Below, piece after piece: positions 1 to 14,106 of a stretch of 64,000 nucleotides of DNA. This stretch comes from Albugo candida (taxonomy: Eukaryota; Oomycota; Peronosporomycetes; Albuginales). Numbering within the stretch: the stretch's first letter is position 1; each line of letters starts with the position of its first letter. The position numbers and the translations under genes are program-made. Location of the stretch: positions 1-64,000 of the forward strand of contig JBDOQK010000037.1 of NCBI GenBank assembly GCA_040437565.1, in the 5' to 3' direction. The notes under the pieces are model-generated. The model made no database searches. It saw nothing but the letters and a program-made list of their open reading frames with translations, and had not been told where the DNA came from.

Positions 1-65
1 TGTTGGTCTCGATCCAACGACCTTTGGGTTATGAGCCCAACACGCTTCCTCTGCGCCAAAGTGCT
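1..65 (-). tRNA. initiator tRNA-Met (CAT), cut by window edge
   Basis: On the minus strand this is the first 65 bases of the same tRNA found whole at 10891..10962, and every base shared between the two copies is identical. The CAT anticodon sits in the loop after a GGG stem, as in eukaryotic initiator tRNAs, and the T loop begins with A rather than T. The last seven bases, including the 3' side of the acceptor stem, lie beyond the window. Confidence 0.9.
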
Positions 66-3026
66 CTTATATACCGACCGGTTGGTACTTCTAACTTATA
101 AAACAATGACATGCGTTTACAGAACAGTCATAAGGTTCACGCATCCACATCACCAAGATGTCAAATATCTTTTGGTGGTTCACGACGAGACTATTTCTCA
201 GTGGATGAATGACTCGTACAGTATAAATCTTTATTCGACGCCTCAAGTGGCGTACGCATGGTCAAGGAAGGGTGCTGCATAGAAATGAAACTGAGGCTGC
301 TCTAGTCGGGCAAAGTGACATGGAAATGTATCGGTGTCGATTATATATTGTAGCAAGTTGCTACACTAGTGATAGAATGATTCATATTCATAGCTTATAA
401 AGCCGCAGAGCAACTGAAAGTTCGTGGAATTCGTGTTAGGTACCTTGAATGCGAACGATTATAAGGTGGATAAAAGAACAGTACAAAGCGTTTTTCAATG
501 TGTCGCATACTGACCTCCAACACAAAGTGCGATGCCGGTTGTACAGAAAAAAGCACTGTCAGCCCGTCAGCAACACTGGGAGACCTCGCGCATCGTCCCG
601 GTGCTGCAATACTCAACAATAATGAGTGAACAAAGGCGTGATAGCGTGCTGTGAGGGTGAGGGTGAGAAACTACGACAATGTCGGGAATCAGATTGCAAG
701 AGACGATTCTACGAGTAATTTACCGCGAACTGCCTTGAGGATGCGACTAAATTACGATTTGCGTGGTTTTCTTGCAGCTTTTGTCGTGCTTAATCGCTTC
801 AGTAGGAAACCCAGTGTCCACACCAGTTCGATAGACAAGAAGCATCTGTACTTGGTCTTGAATGTGGTTCTGGTCGCACTGAACACAGAGAAAATAGTTG
901 GATTGAGTTTTGTCATGATGCTTCATCTTGCGCAGACTATGAGGAAGGCGCTAAACTTACGAAGAGGTGATATTGTAGCCTAGGCGAACCATTTACCCCA
1001 GTTCTGCTTGAACATTACGAGTATCATGTCACTGCGGTACCACTTGCCCACCGCTACTGTATGTATATATCTGGTCATATTACACAGCTTAGAGTGTGAC
1101 AGATTATCGTCAAGTTTATTTGACATGAAGGCTGAGTAAGCGTTCGTCGAAAGGACGTGGAAAATACTGAACGACGGGGAAGGAATTGGGTGATTGGAAT
1201 GATCATTGTTTAAAACTAAATCACTTCGCGTCAAATCGAAACCCAATTATCATCAAATTGCACGGAGAGTTCCAGTCATTCTTATATATCATGTTGATCA
1301 GGACTATTGCTGCAAGGTTGCTCTGAGAAGCATTTCTATACTGTAGTCTTGTAATGGCTTTTATGTAGCTGATCAAACACTGAACCACGCATCCTAATTG
1401 ATTAGCACTTGGAAAAATGAGTTTGTTGGGTTAGTGTTTTCATCTAATCAACTTCATAAGCCTCACCGAAAAGGCGATTGATTCAACAGATAGCTGTTGC
1501 ATCTCGTTTATATAGTCACCGAAAGTATCTACGAATCCTTCGCGATGTGCTTCAACTCATCAATGTCCATTGTTTAGACGAATTGTTATAATGTGCGCTG
1601 ATTGCTAGAAAGCCTATCGCCTTGCTCAGCACCATTTTTTGTGGCTGTCCTGCATCGTTGGACCGCATTCATCCTCATTTTTTGCTCGCTTACTATAATT
1701 CTTCGTTGCTGCAGTTGCTGAGTGACTGCTTTGCTTACAAGCCCGTCACAATAAATCTACTGCTTACTGAACCAAAACAGTGCTTGCATCATTGCGAAAG
1801 CGCTCTGCATATGCCCCAATTGCGCCGCTAATCACTACAAAATGTTACATACACCATTATTTCTTAATCACTATTCAGATATGCAAAAAGTCTTTATATG
1901 CAAGGTCAACCATTATACTGTACGGATAGAAGCAACATGTACTGGAACGTTTGAGTAAAACAGCGCTGGAAATCGCCAAGGTAAATACTGCAAGCAGCAC
2001 TTTTGTAGGATAAGAAAGGAGCAAAGTTCATGTCCATTCAACTGCCGCGACCAGAATGCATTCTTGCTCAGTCTTCCAATAATAGAATTAACTTTGGCCA
2101 TCACGTCACCGATTTCGTCCATAATCAGACGAACAACCTATCCGCTGCTGACATTAAATGCACTATATGTTCCCGCAGAGAGTTAAAACATGTCTAAAAC
2201 AGTTTTGACCCATTAGCTTGTATGGCACAATCTGACCCGTTGACCAGCGACTATCCCTTTGCATGTGGAAAAAAAATGGTTGCTGTATAGTAAGGGATGG
2301 AAAGTATCTGTATGGACTCCATCAATTCTGACGAAGAGGTGCCTTGAATGTTGACATCAGCTTTGGTGAGGAATGTTTGTGCTGGGGTCACATATCGGAG
2401 AAGCGAGACATCTTGGACGATTAGACTCGACTGAAATTTATATCAGTACAAAAGGCGTGTAAGGCAGGGACTCACAGAGGCTCAAGCAAAAGCTATGAAG
2501 TGCAGCACGGACTTGGATTATGGATTTGAGTGGTATTTGCTACTTTCCTGATCATAGTTTCGATGATCAAGCCCGGTGACTTTCTTTTTGAAAATGTGTA
2601 CAGTCTGGATAGTTCGTTTTCTGCAAAGCCTGTTGAGCATTAAAGTCAACGCGCCTTGGTGATCGACTGAAACGTAGACTTTAAGAGCCGATACCTCATT
2701 TAATTCAAATCACGAACATTTCCCGGAGTACGACACTGCTTATAGACGAACGTGGAAGGGATTGGCGGTAAACCCGCTTCTTTTGCAGGTTTGCTTCTCA
2801 TTGAGCGAGCAGATACAAAAGCTAGCGGTTCAGCCTCAAAGGGAAGTGGTATTACGAACAGAGATCATTTGATTTTGAGAAAGAATATGAACGAGAGCAC
2901 ACGGATGATTCATAGGTGAGCCGATTTGTCCAGGGAATCGATGCTAATCTGAAGCGATTGAGAACGTCATTTATTCCAAAATTGGTTCTATTGAGCAGAT
3001 CCATCCTTGCGATCATCAGCTTGAAC
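66..3026. other. about 3 kb with no supported gene
   Basis: Only short open frames occur, on both strands, many beginning at GTG or TTG, and none has a recognisable motif or good codon pattern. No tRNA other than the one at the left edge, and no rRNA or clear transposon frame, was recognised. It may be spacer or decayed repeat. Confidence 0.5.
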
Positions 3027-3815
3027 TTACCATCCATACTTTGCTTGTGTCTCTGCTCTGGTTTTGATTGCGAGCCCTTTTTTATTTAATAAATCTTCTT
3101 CTCGAGCCCGCGCATCAAACGCTAATTGATTCAGTTGATGCTTTTGTCGTTGTAGTCGCGTTGGTTTCATCGACGAAACTTTCCCTCCAACACGGGAATT
3201 CCAGAAACTCGCAGCCACATTGACTTCTTCTTTCTTTATAGCCTCTATCATCTCCGTTGTCGGTTTCCATGAGTCTCCGTCTGGACCTTGAACTTCTTTG
3301 ATCGGTAAATCCGAACTTAAGGCATCAAATTGACCTTTCTCGAGTGCTCTTTCAAGCGCTCTTTCTTTCAGACGCGCTCGCTTTCGATCGTTGGCTGCAT
3401 CCCCTACTATTCTTTCATCACTATATTTTCGCACGTAAGGCTGTTGCACGGTTCTGATCGATGCATTATCTTCTTTGTGCGCTTGTACGCGATCCTCATC
3501 ATCGACACAAAGAACTTGATCGGGCAACAATGCACTTTCGTACGAATGCACTGGTTTTGGTAAGAAATTCAAGGCCGAAGCCTCCGAATCCTCCACACTC
3601 TTTCTTGCCGGCACTTTAGAATCATACCCATTATCATCTTCGTCTGAACTTGCATCCATCCCAGTCTCCAAAAGTCGTTGTATAGTCGGAGGCAGGTATA
3701 ACGTACGCTTCTTCGCCTTAGCGAGCTTCGAGTACTTTTTAGGATTCCCTGTCTCGGTATCATTTCCTTCTTTATCGGAAGAAGAGCATGTGTATTCTGG
3801 CGCTAGAAGCGACAT
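3027..3815 (-). CDS. PRCC-family nuclear protein
   Basis: This 262-residue protein ends in a C-terminal block that matches the PRCC family (human papillary renal cell carcinoma translocation partner, a nuclear spliceosome-associated and mitotic checkpoint-linked protein). The visible signature is a QRQKHQLNQL stretch followed by the very C-terminal motif TQAKYGW, against TQAKYGF in animals. The middle is charged and low in complexity, as usual for the family. I start it at the ATG at 3815 because the open frame upstream of this point runs into the preceding gene and reads as untranslated spacer. It lies 122 bp downstream of TPI-GAPDH on the same strand. A consensus splice donor overlaps the stop codon, but the family normally ends exactly here. 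Confidence 0.8.
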   Translation of the reverse strand: MSLLAPEYTCSSSDKEGNDTETGNPKKYSKLAKAKKRTLYLPPTIQRLLETGMDASSDEDDNGYDSKVPARKSVEDSEASALNFLPKPVHSYESALLPDQVLCVDDEDRVQAHKEDNASIRTVQQPYVRKYSDERIVGDAANDRKRARLKERALERALEKGQFDALSSDLPIKEVQGPDGDSWKPTTEMIEAIKKEEVNVAASFWNSRVGGKVSSMKPTRLQRQKHQLNQLAFDARAREEDLLNKKGLAIKTRAETQAKYGW

Positions 3816-3937
3816 CGGAACATGATTGGTGTAAATGCAAAAAAATGACAAAATTGTTGATGCATGTATTAACAGCAAGTTATCAACAAGCTTTGCTCTC
3901 CTCTCCTTCCATTGGTAGAAAACAGACCATGTGATGC

Positions 3938-5773
<1,836 letters not shown>

Positions 5774-5884
5774 TTAAGAAATGACATGGCTCCCTTCCAT
5801 TGTAAGCCACACAAACACGTGGTTGTACACTGTTAGTGATTATAACCTCTGTCAGTACATAATAAATGGAGGCTGAAGGGCGAT

Positions 5885-6052
5885 GTAGCATTGTATACTT
5901 CAACTTTATATAAGAAGTNNNNNNNNNNNNNNNNNNNNNNNNNNNNNNNNNNNNNNNNNNNNNNNNNNNNNNNNNNNNNNNNNNNNNNNNNNNNNNNNNN
6001 NNNNNNNNNNNNNNNNNNGTAGCATTGTATACTTCAACTTTATATAAGAAGT
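5885..6052. other. 100-N gap with identical 34-bp flanks
   Basis: Positions 5919..6018 are N. The 34 bases before (5885..5918) equal the 34 bases after (6019..6052). This is an unmerged overlap between two contigs. It lies just upstream of TPI-GAPDH and 49 bp beyond the end of the K+ channel gene. Confidence 0.95.
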
Positions 6053-6101
6053 GTAGAAGGAGCTTCTAAGATATGATGTCCTACCCACCTGAAGCAACGA
6101 A

Positions 6102-7702
6102 TCAGATTGAAAGTACATCTTTCTCGAGTAGTTCGTGTGTCTCGTGGAAGCGATTAAAATCGATCACAGCTCCTCCGGATTTCGGGCATATCGAGACACA
6201 GTTCTCAAACTGATGATTGAATACAATGTCTTCCAGGCGATACGATTGACGCACTTGTATTGTGGACGATGTTACAGCGTCAATGCCTTCGATCAAAACA
6301 ATGACTTCCAGCTAAATCAACATTTGAATCGATAAAATCAAATTTGAGCTGAGTTGTTTTACTTACTTGAGATTCTTTCCAGTGATGTATCATATCGCCA
6401 ATTGCATCACTCGAGGTTTTAATTCGATCATGATCGCTTATGTCCGACTGATCTGACTTGTGACGCTGTCTTTCCCGACATTCTCGATCACCATTGTCTG
6501 CATCGGCCTGACGGCATAATGGCTCTATCACAAAGAAAGCCTTTTATCAGAAAGGTTGATGATGCAAAGATTTTAGAGCTCTCACACTTGCCTGGGAATA
6601 AGTAGCTGTTGGAAGCATCATGATGATGACTTGGATTGTGCTTGCAAGACTTTTGAGGGAAAAGGGGACTCCATGCATCGATTCTGTGGACAACCACTGA
6701 CGGGAGTGCTAATAGTAGCATCCCTCCAATATCGTCATCCGGGTGTTGCACCCGCATTGGATACGACTGAAAGTAATAAGGTTGTCCATAGAAATGATCA
6801 TGCCGAATAGCGTACATACGAACATGTGCTTCCACCAACTGATGCTTTCGCATCTCACAAACTTGTATCATGAAGTAATAGCTCCCACGAAGCCGACGAA
6901 CACAAGCTTTCGTGCTTAATACTATCGTATTTGCACGTGCTTGACCTTTAGCAAACCTCTGGAAAAGTACTCCAATTGCAAGTGCATCAAGAAAGATTCC
7001 AACTAAAGACTGTACCAAACAAATGAGCTAAACGGGGATTCAATTCGACGGGTCTTACCTCCATCGTGATGACGACTTGCATCCATACACAGTCTCCGAA
7101 AAAGACATCATCTCCATTTGTTCCAAATCCAATTGTGAAAAGCACGGACACAGAGAACGAAAATGCTTGGAAGAAGGAACTGATTGCTGTTTTGCAGCTT
7201 TCGGGCGGGACAGTTCGATACAAAAGGCCGAATACAAGTAATATACTCAAATACTTGAGGAATGTAGTTGATGCAAGAATGAATACCACATCATTTCACA
7301 GACAGTCAATGGTGCACATACCGCAATAACGAGAAGAAACAAGACTTTAGACAGTCGAATATTGACTAATGAATGAAAAGGATCCTGGAGGTACAATTTC
7401 CAGCTATTTGGCATTTTCTCACGTCGAATGCTTTCGGAATTTGGTACAAATTAGCATTCAAGAGCTTCCATGGTCGATTTGTTCACGTACTTCCAGCGTC
7501 CTTTAGAGCGCAAAAATATCGAATCATCTCTGTCGATAATACGCGCAGTTTGCTCTCCAAACTTATTATCAGAGCTTTCGCTAATAGTGAGAAAAGGATG
7601 ATGCCGGGTAGGAGAGTTTAAAGGTAATTCATTCCGATTTTTCGGCTTCTTTGAATCGGTGTCTTCATCATCTATACTACTCTGGCGCCGCTTATAACTC
7701 AT
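6102..7702 (-). CDS. inward-rectifier K+ channel (Kir/KirBac type)
   Basis: Six exons give a continuous 433-residue protein: 7491..7702, 7322..7430, 7059..7253, 6592..7009, 6367..6524 and 6102..6311. The intron phases agree throughout. The order is the Kir one: a GRWNI-type N-terminal block, the DPFHSL slide helix, first membrane helix (about 95-119), pore helix, the selectivity filter TIGFG at 147-151, second membrane helix, and a large cytoplasmic immunoglobulin-like domain with the LVEAHVRMYAIR motif and a DFNRFHETHEL block near the end. It should conduct K+ across a plasma or internal membrane. Introns are 49-68 bp. The fourth (6525..6591) appears to use a GC donor (CAG/GCAAGT) with a TAG acceptor. 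It is divergent from NOP2, with 109 bp between the start codons, so the two probably share a promoter. Confidence 0.88.
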
Positions 7703-7811
7703 GGTGCCTCACACCTGTACGTTTGTATTCGCTAGCAAATGTAATAAATACACATATACAGTACCTTTGCAATTACATCAGAACTTCCTCACCAGCCAAA
7801 GTCATACTATC

Positions 7812-9939
7812 ATGGCCATTTCTTCATCTAAGCGCAAACCAGTACAAGATACCTTGCAACACACCAAAGCAAATATAAAAATGACGAAAGCGTCGAAATA
7901 CCATAAAGCTACGCAAAAGAATAAATCAAAAGTGGCCGAAATGCCTCTGAATGAACCTCTCACATCCTCAGAGTCCGAAGGCTCGGCGCATTCGGAGGAA
8001 GATGACGAAAGTGGTAGTGACAATGAAGAATGCAAAGAATCTCAAATCAAATTAGACGCATGTTGGAGCTCGGACGGTGAAGAAGACGAGCTTGAAATCG
8101 AACGTAAAGCTCGTTTACTAGATGAAAAGCTTGAACATGAGCGTCAAGACGCAGAAGAGGAAATTCAACTAAACATTCAGAACAATGAACCCTATCATTT
8201 GGAAAACGACAATNNNNNNNNNNNNNNNNNNNNNNNNNNNNNNNNNNNNNNNNNNNNNNNNNNNNNNNNNNNNNNNNNNNNNNNNNNNNNNNNNNNNNNN
8301 NNNNNNNNNNNNNTCGGCGCATTCGGAGGAAGATGACGAAAGTGGTAGTGACAATGAAGAATGCAAAGAATCTCAAATCAAATTAGACGCATGTTGGAGC
8401 TCGGACGGTGAAGAAGACGAGCTTGAAATCGAACGTAAAGCTCGTTTACTAGATGAAAAGCTTGAACATGAGCGTCAAGACGCAGAAGAGGAAATTCAAC
8501 TAAACATTCAGAACAATGAACCCTATCATTTGGAAAACGACAATGAAGGATCACACACCGATGATGCAACTATGGCTTCCTCGGAGCGTTATCAGCGCAT
8601 CAAGGATATTATTCAGGTGCTTTTGCAGTTCAAAGAACGTCGAGAGCCTGGGAAATCTCGAGTGCAGTATTTGGACACACTCACCACCGATATCAGCGAG
8701 TACTTTGGATACAATCGTGAGCTCGTCGAAATGTTTTTGAAAATATTTTCACCGGCAGAATGCTTAGAATTTATTGAAGCCAATGAGCAAGCGCGTCCGC
8801 TTGTTATTCGAACCAACACACTCAAAGCTCGTCGCCGCGATTTAGCGCAGCATCTTATTCAACGTGGAGTGAATTTAGATCCACTAGCTAAGTGGTCCAA
8901 AGTTGGATTGAAAATTTACGACTCACCTGTACCAATCGGTGCCACTCCAGAATACTTGGCTGGTCATTATATGTTGCAATCAGCTTCTTCTATGTGTGCT
9001 GTAGTTGCATTAGCTCCTCAATTGAATGAACGAGTACTTGATATGGCTTGTGCACCAGGCGGGAAGACAACATACATTTCGCAGTTGATGAAAAATACTG
9101 GTACAGTGATCGCCAATGATTTAAAAAAACAGCGGCTAAAAGCGACAGTAGCAAATCTACACCGCCTGGGGGTACGAAACTGTTCAGTATGTTGCTATGA
9201 CGGTCGCCAGGTACCTGCCCTATTTAAAGGATTTGATCGTGTGTTATTGGATGCGCCTTGTACAGGTCTTGGTGTTATTTCGCGTGATCCATCTATTAAA
9301 ACACAGAAAACCGAAAAGGATGTACAGCGACTCGCTCATTTGCAAAAAGAATTATTACTTGCTGCAATCGATGCGGTAGATGCTCGATCCAAGACAGGCG
9401 GGTACATCGTTTACTCTACATGCTCTGTCATGGTGGAAGAGAATGAAGCAGTGATAGACTATGCTCTTGGAAAGCGTTGTGTGAAACTGGTCGATCCCGG
9501 ACTAGATCATGGCAAAAGTGGATTCACAAGATATCAACATCAGCGCTTCCACCCATCTCTGACCATGTCGAGACGTTTCTACCCTCACGTTCATAATATG
9601 GACGGCTTCTATGTCGCGAAGCTGAAAAAGTATGCAAATGTGCTCCCGTCCGAGCAACAAGAAAAGCAGGAGAAGGAGGAAGAATCAGTTCCAATGTCTA
9701 AAAAAGAAAAACGAGCTCATGCAAAGTCTGCAAAGGCGGCTATGGCCCAAGTCGATGGGAAAGTCACAGTAGAGAATGGAGGTGACTTAGATGAAAAAGA
9801 CAAAGAGCCTGCGTCACAGCAGAAAACGACCAAATCGTCGCTATCGAACACGCAAACTCCACCTCAAAAGACATTTCGGAAGCGTGTTCGGGGCGTGGAA
9901 AAATCAGTTTTGAAGAAACGACACAACGGAAAGCACTAA
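7812..9939 (+). CDS. NOP2: NOP2-like rRNA m5C methyltransferase
   Basis: This is the nucleolar NOL1/NOP2/Sun-family enzyme that methylates a cytosine of large-subunit rRNA and is needed for 60S assembly. After an acidic, Lys-rich N-terminus the catalytic domain carries the SAM-binding motif DMACAPGGKTTYI, the catalytic cysteine in DAPCTG and the second cysteine in YSTCSV. The C-terminal tail is basic. The gene is split by the 100-N gap at 8214..8313, whose flanks are a repeated 231 bp (7983..8213 equals 8314..8544). Joining 7812..8213 to 8545..9939 keeps the frame and gives 598 residues, with the two cysteines at about 373 and 427. The repeated segment is therefore an assembly artefact. The ATG at 7812 is chosen over the upstream open frame because it directly precedes the basic N-terminus. 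Confidence 0.93.
7983..8544. other. 100-N gap with identical 231-bp flanks inside NOP2
   Basis: Positions 8214..8313 are N. Bases 7983..8213 are identical to 8314..8544. Counting both copies plus N would break the reading frame, whereas collapsing to one copy restores it. An unmerged contig overlap explains this best. Confidence 0.95.
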
Positions 9940-10011
9940 ATAGAAGCTACGATGCGATACAAGTACTTTGTCCAAACTGATCAATGCGTGTCCATGTAAG
10001 CAGCGGCTTTC

Positions 10012-10648
10012 TCACAAAAGATACATTGTATCACGTAGAATCTGCCTCTCTCGCATAACATTCGACAGCTGCTTTGACTGTACAGAACAATATCAGATTG
10101 CGCTCTCAAATTTGCGGACTACCACGTACCAACTTCTGAACTTGTCGCTGATACTTTTTCTGCTTTGTATCGATGCTCTCGACTTGATAATCACAGTGCC
10201 TTCGTAACACAAGCATTTCCTTGACATGAGTTTCCTTGGAAGTGTTCCACTTGGAGTGCATCTCGAACAATTTTTCTTCCATACTTTTCATGGCAAGATT
10301 ATGTTCTTGCTTCTCTTGAGCCGCATCGAGTTCCAGCTGATGTAAACGCTGCTGTAATTTCGCAATCACGACATCCTTGGCTTCTACCTGAGTGACATGC
10401 AGAGCTCTCTCATCAGCAAGCATTTTTTCTAATGTCTTTTTTCCTTCACGGAGAAGCATAATTTCTGTAGCGTGTTGAGTATTGGTGGCACGAAGGACCT
10501 TGACTTCATTGAGAGATACGGCCTCCCGCTGATAGTTTGTTTGTTTTGTAGTGGATACTGCATGGATCGAAGGAGTTGATGGTGTCACGAACGTCGATAC
10601 ATTGGTTACTGCAGAAGGCCGACGAGGTCTTGGTATCCCCGAAATCAT
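10012..10648 (-). CDS. coiled-coil protein of unknown function
   Basis: Two exons (10130..10648 and 10012..10077) separated by a 52-bp intron with a GTACGT donor and a CTGTACAG acceptor give a 194-residue protein. After a short Pro/Ser/Thr-rich N-terminus, nearly the whole protein from about residue 45 is a heptad-patterned coiled coil. Reading through the intron would end the protein in an unrelated tail, while the second exon continues the helix (SKQLSNVMRERQ). I do not recognise the family. It is convergent with NOP2, 72 bp away. A centrosomal or axonemal role is possible, but only from its coiled-coil nature. Confidence 0.72.
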
Positions 10649-10890
10649 GTGTAAATAAAACAGGCACCAGTGATTGAGGCGAAGTGAATGTTTGTCAATA
10701 GAGATTTATGTCACAAAATTAATCACAGTCAGGACGACTTGACCTCAAATAATGAGACAGTACATTTTAGGTTGGACATGAAATAATGACGACAAGTAGC
10801 ACGTTGAAGTGATTCATTACTTTAGCAGAAACACTTGTTTATTTTTTTGCACTTTTGCTTGTCATAGAAGTATGACACTCAAAAAAGCTG

Positions 10891-10962
10891 AGCACTTTGG
10901 CGCAGAGGAAGCGTGTTGGGCTCATAACCCAAAGGTCGTTGGATCGAGACCAACAAGTGCTA
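10891..10962 (+). tRNA. initiator tRNA-Met (CAT)
   Basis: This is a complete 72-base tRNA without intron or encoded CCA. The acceptor stem AGCACTT pairs with AAGTGCT, giving the A1:U72 pair typical of eukaryotic initiator tRNA. The anticodon loop CTCATAA contains CAT within a TTGGG/CCCAA stem, and the T loop ATCGAGA begins with A instead of T, another initiator trait. It closely resembles other eukaryotic initiators across the D arm and variable loop. A TTTT run about 30 bases downstream could end Pol III transcription. Confidence 0.95.
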
Positions 10963-13900
10963 TCTCCGGCAATAACTTATTGACTGATCTTTTGTAGCAA
11001 TTGGCGAAAGTGGCAGAAACAAATGTCAACACCTGTAGGTTTAATTAGAATGAATGCATATGTGAAGATGGAAAAGTACTCAATAAAATCGAACGGTAAC
11101 GTTGCATACTTGACCCTGTTGCACAATTACTGTCCTCGACCTGGTGACATTAGAGCGGGTACGTCTTCGCTGTAATCGCGTGAATGCTGCGATTCTAATA
11201 CTTAGTTCATGTACAAAATCTGTTACCATTCGCACTCCCAAGTCACCCGATAAGGGTACGAATCAGTTCTCTGCCGATTATATATTGCTTCTACGTGCCT
11301 CAACATTCGAATTCTGAAGCTGCCATTTTATCAAACTTTTGTTCTCAATGCTGTAGAAGTGCTTCTTTCGTTCTTCTCACAAGTCGTTACCTTATTATGA
11401 AAACGGTCCGGACCACTCAATGCCAGGCTTTGAGGATAATGAGCTTCGCTTGTCGGCTTTAAAGTGGTGTAATGCTGGTATGTATGGATCAACACACTAA
11501 ATACAGCTTGTATTATACAGAAAACGACTTACTCAACGTAAGAGTTGGACTCCGATCGCATTGTCTGATTTTTTTTCGATTTTGACATGGAACTCCCGGC
11601 TCAATGGCACTCAGGTGGAACGTTATATGTTATTCAATTGGAACAATATACACGAGGCGGTTAGAACGTGAATAGTCAGTCACCTGCAAGAAAGGTGAAA
11701 TTTTGTTTGGATTGATAGATGAGGCATGATCCGTGGATACAGGAGCGCGAGCTTCTCTGTTATCAGCAAGAAGGCTTGACAATTGACGAATATGGAATGT
11801 AAATTAACATCTTATCTATGTTATTTATCCACTCACTTGAAGTATGGCGACTGTGGAAATACATCGCATTACTCCCTCCTATTCCTCGAGCACGTGTGGA
11901 CTATTCAAGTGATGGGCCTCGATTAAATGCATCGTTCCGGAGCTTAACATGTGGCTTCTTGTATTCTTTATCAACGATATTGATGGGAACGGGTGCGAAG
12001 CCTCAAATGCTACCAAGAAATTCGCTATTTCTGATGGCTGGAGCCACAGGAAGCTGACAATCAAGACGATATAGACACCTCGATTAATATAAGCACAGCA
12101 AACAAAGCATCAACCGAAGCTACTTTAAGAACACTGATAACAAAGATCTAGCATTCAGGATGGGAAGAAAGAAGTAATGTGATATTAGCTGGTGGATATA
12201 TGCAGTTGCGATCAAAACATTGCATTTAATGACAGAAAATCAGTCGTGTTGTGGCTTAGTTGGAGGTGTATATATTACTAGAAGTAGACGTAAATTACCT
12301 CTCTAATGCCTAAACGGCAATAAATAAACAAAAATACATGCAAAGCTGATATGAAAAGTCCACGCCGAAGTTTTAGCGGAGTAAGGATTGGTAGTATTGA
12401 GTAAACAGGCCACCCAACACCGACTTTAGATCTTTCTACGTCGTGGAAGTTGAAGTAGACTCGGCCGAGCAGAGAAATAACGACGCGCTGAACCAGCCGC
12501 GATGTAGTTTAGCCAATTCTACGATAGACAATCTAGCAGGCATTTCTCGACAGCCACAAGAGAAGTACAATTCTTAAACTTAGGCCGCTGAAGCCTCGAG
12601 GAAGCTGAATTATCCCAGGTAAAATGTTTATGCAAAAAAAACTCTATCATGGGAGCTCTGTGTCTCCGACAAAACCATGCTCATACAATTCTGAGATTCG
12701 GTTTCTTCCATCCGAAGGTAGCGGATGTTATTTTACCTCAAAACATGCACGATAGGTCCCGGTAGAAGAGGACTCAGGCAAATGCTCAAATCAATTCGCG
12801 GAACAGAGATTTTTGCTGTGAGTGGAAGACGAAGGTTCTGATAAGACTTTAATGGTGTTTCGACGCAATGATAATATCCGTATGAGCATACGTTTGCCAC
12901 AAAAGAGGATGGCCTGTGGCAGACCATAATAAGAAATTTCATATGTTGAGTTTGGATGAGCAGCATTCTCGTGAAGAGCGACGATGAGGGAACAGTTTAA
13001 AGTCGAATTTTAACGGAATGAAGTCACATGCTTTGGAAGGACTTGTAGAATGTTTGTCTCTATACATTATGTATTGAAGTGATAAGGTGGAGGCGTTCAT
13101 TGGATCACTGGGGTGTAAGAACGTCGCAATAAAGTGTGCTGATAGATGCGGTTGCAAACACACTGGATATGACATCGACATGATTGCCGGAGCCGGAAAT
13201 ATGACGGCAAAGCTCTTGAAAGCATGGTACAAGAAATGTTGTACCCCATCAATGCTGTTTTTATGCAAAAAAATATCGGCAATCTGACAATTAGCAGTCA
13301 TTTATCACAAACGCGTACAAACAATAGACACAGAAGAATTGGAGCATATCAGCGAGTAGTCATTCCATGGTGACTTCATGGACGAGAAGCAGGAGCTATT
13401 CGCTAAAAGCACTGACCCTCTCGATTAGTACTTTTGATGTTGAGTAGATGAAAATCATAACATAGCAATACACAATTATTCTTTCCACGTCTTCCTTGAT
13501 CCAATGGAAATAAAATCCGATCAATTTACAGATAAATAGAGCGCAATTTCACAACAATCAGATGGTAAGAAGAGGATTCTATGGCTACGTCCTTTCATGT
13601 TACTGACATTGGAGCATAAGTAGCAACGCATCGCTACCCGAAGGATGGAGTAAAGAATTGTACTTCGATGCTATTACTGTATCTAAAAGCCTTACTTTTA
13701 GCAACATGATGAGTATTCCATAAACGAATGAAATAAGCAGAGATAGGCAGCGCGATTACATTTTGCTATTTTTGTGAGTAGGATATCAACTTTTGACTGT
13801 AAGCAGAAAGCTAGCAGGCTGAGTAGGGTCCTTGCATTCAAAACGATAACACAGACGCAACAAAGTATGACNNNNNNNNNNNNNNNNNNNNNNNNNNNNN

Positions 13901-14106
13901 NNNNNNNNNNNNNNNNNNNNNNNNNNNNNNNNNNNNNNNNNNNNNNNNNNNNNNNNNNNNNNNNNNNNNNNGGGTCCTTGCATTCAAAACGATAACACAG
14001 ACGCAACAAAGTATGACACACAAATAAAACTCTGTACTACAGGTTGTAAACCCACTGATAATCGAAGGTTTAACGCATTCAGACTCCCACTTGATTGCTT
14101 GATACA
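10963..14106. other. about 3.1 kb with no supported gene
   Basis: Short open frames on both strands show no recognisable domain. The stretch also holds the gap at 13872..13971. I see no further tRNA, simple-repeat block or clear transposon frame. Confidence 0.5.
13826..14017. other. 100-N gap with identical 46-bp flanks
   Basis: Positions 13872..13971 are N. Bases 13826..13871 equal 13972..14017. This is an unmerged contig overlap in spacer DNA downstream of NMD3. Confidence 0.95.

Noticed and set aside
651-983. 110-residue frame on the plus strand
   Set aside because: It starts at GTG, has no motif and an unremarkable codon pattern.
2852-3037. Extra C-terminal exon for the PRCC-family gene through the GTAAGT donor at its stop
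   Set aside because: PRCC proteins end at the AKYGF/W motif, so the donor-like sequence is probably chance.
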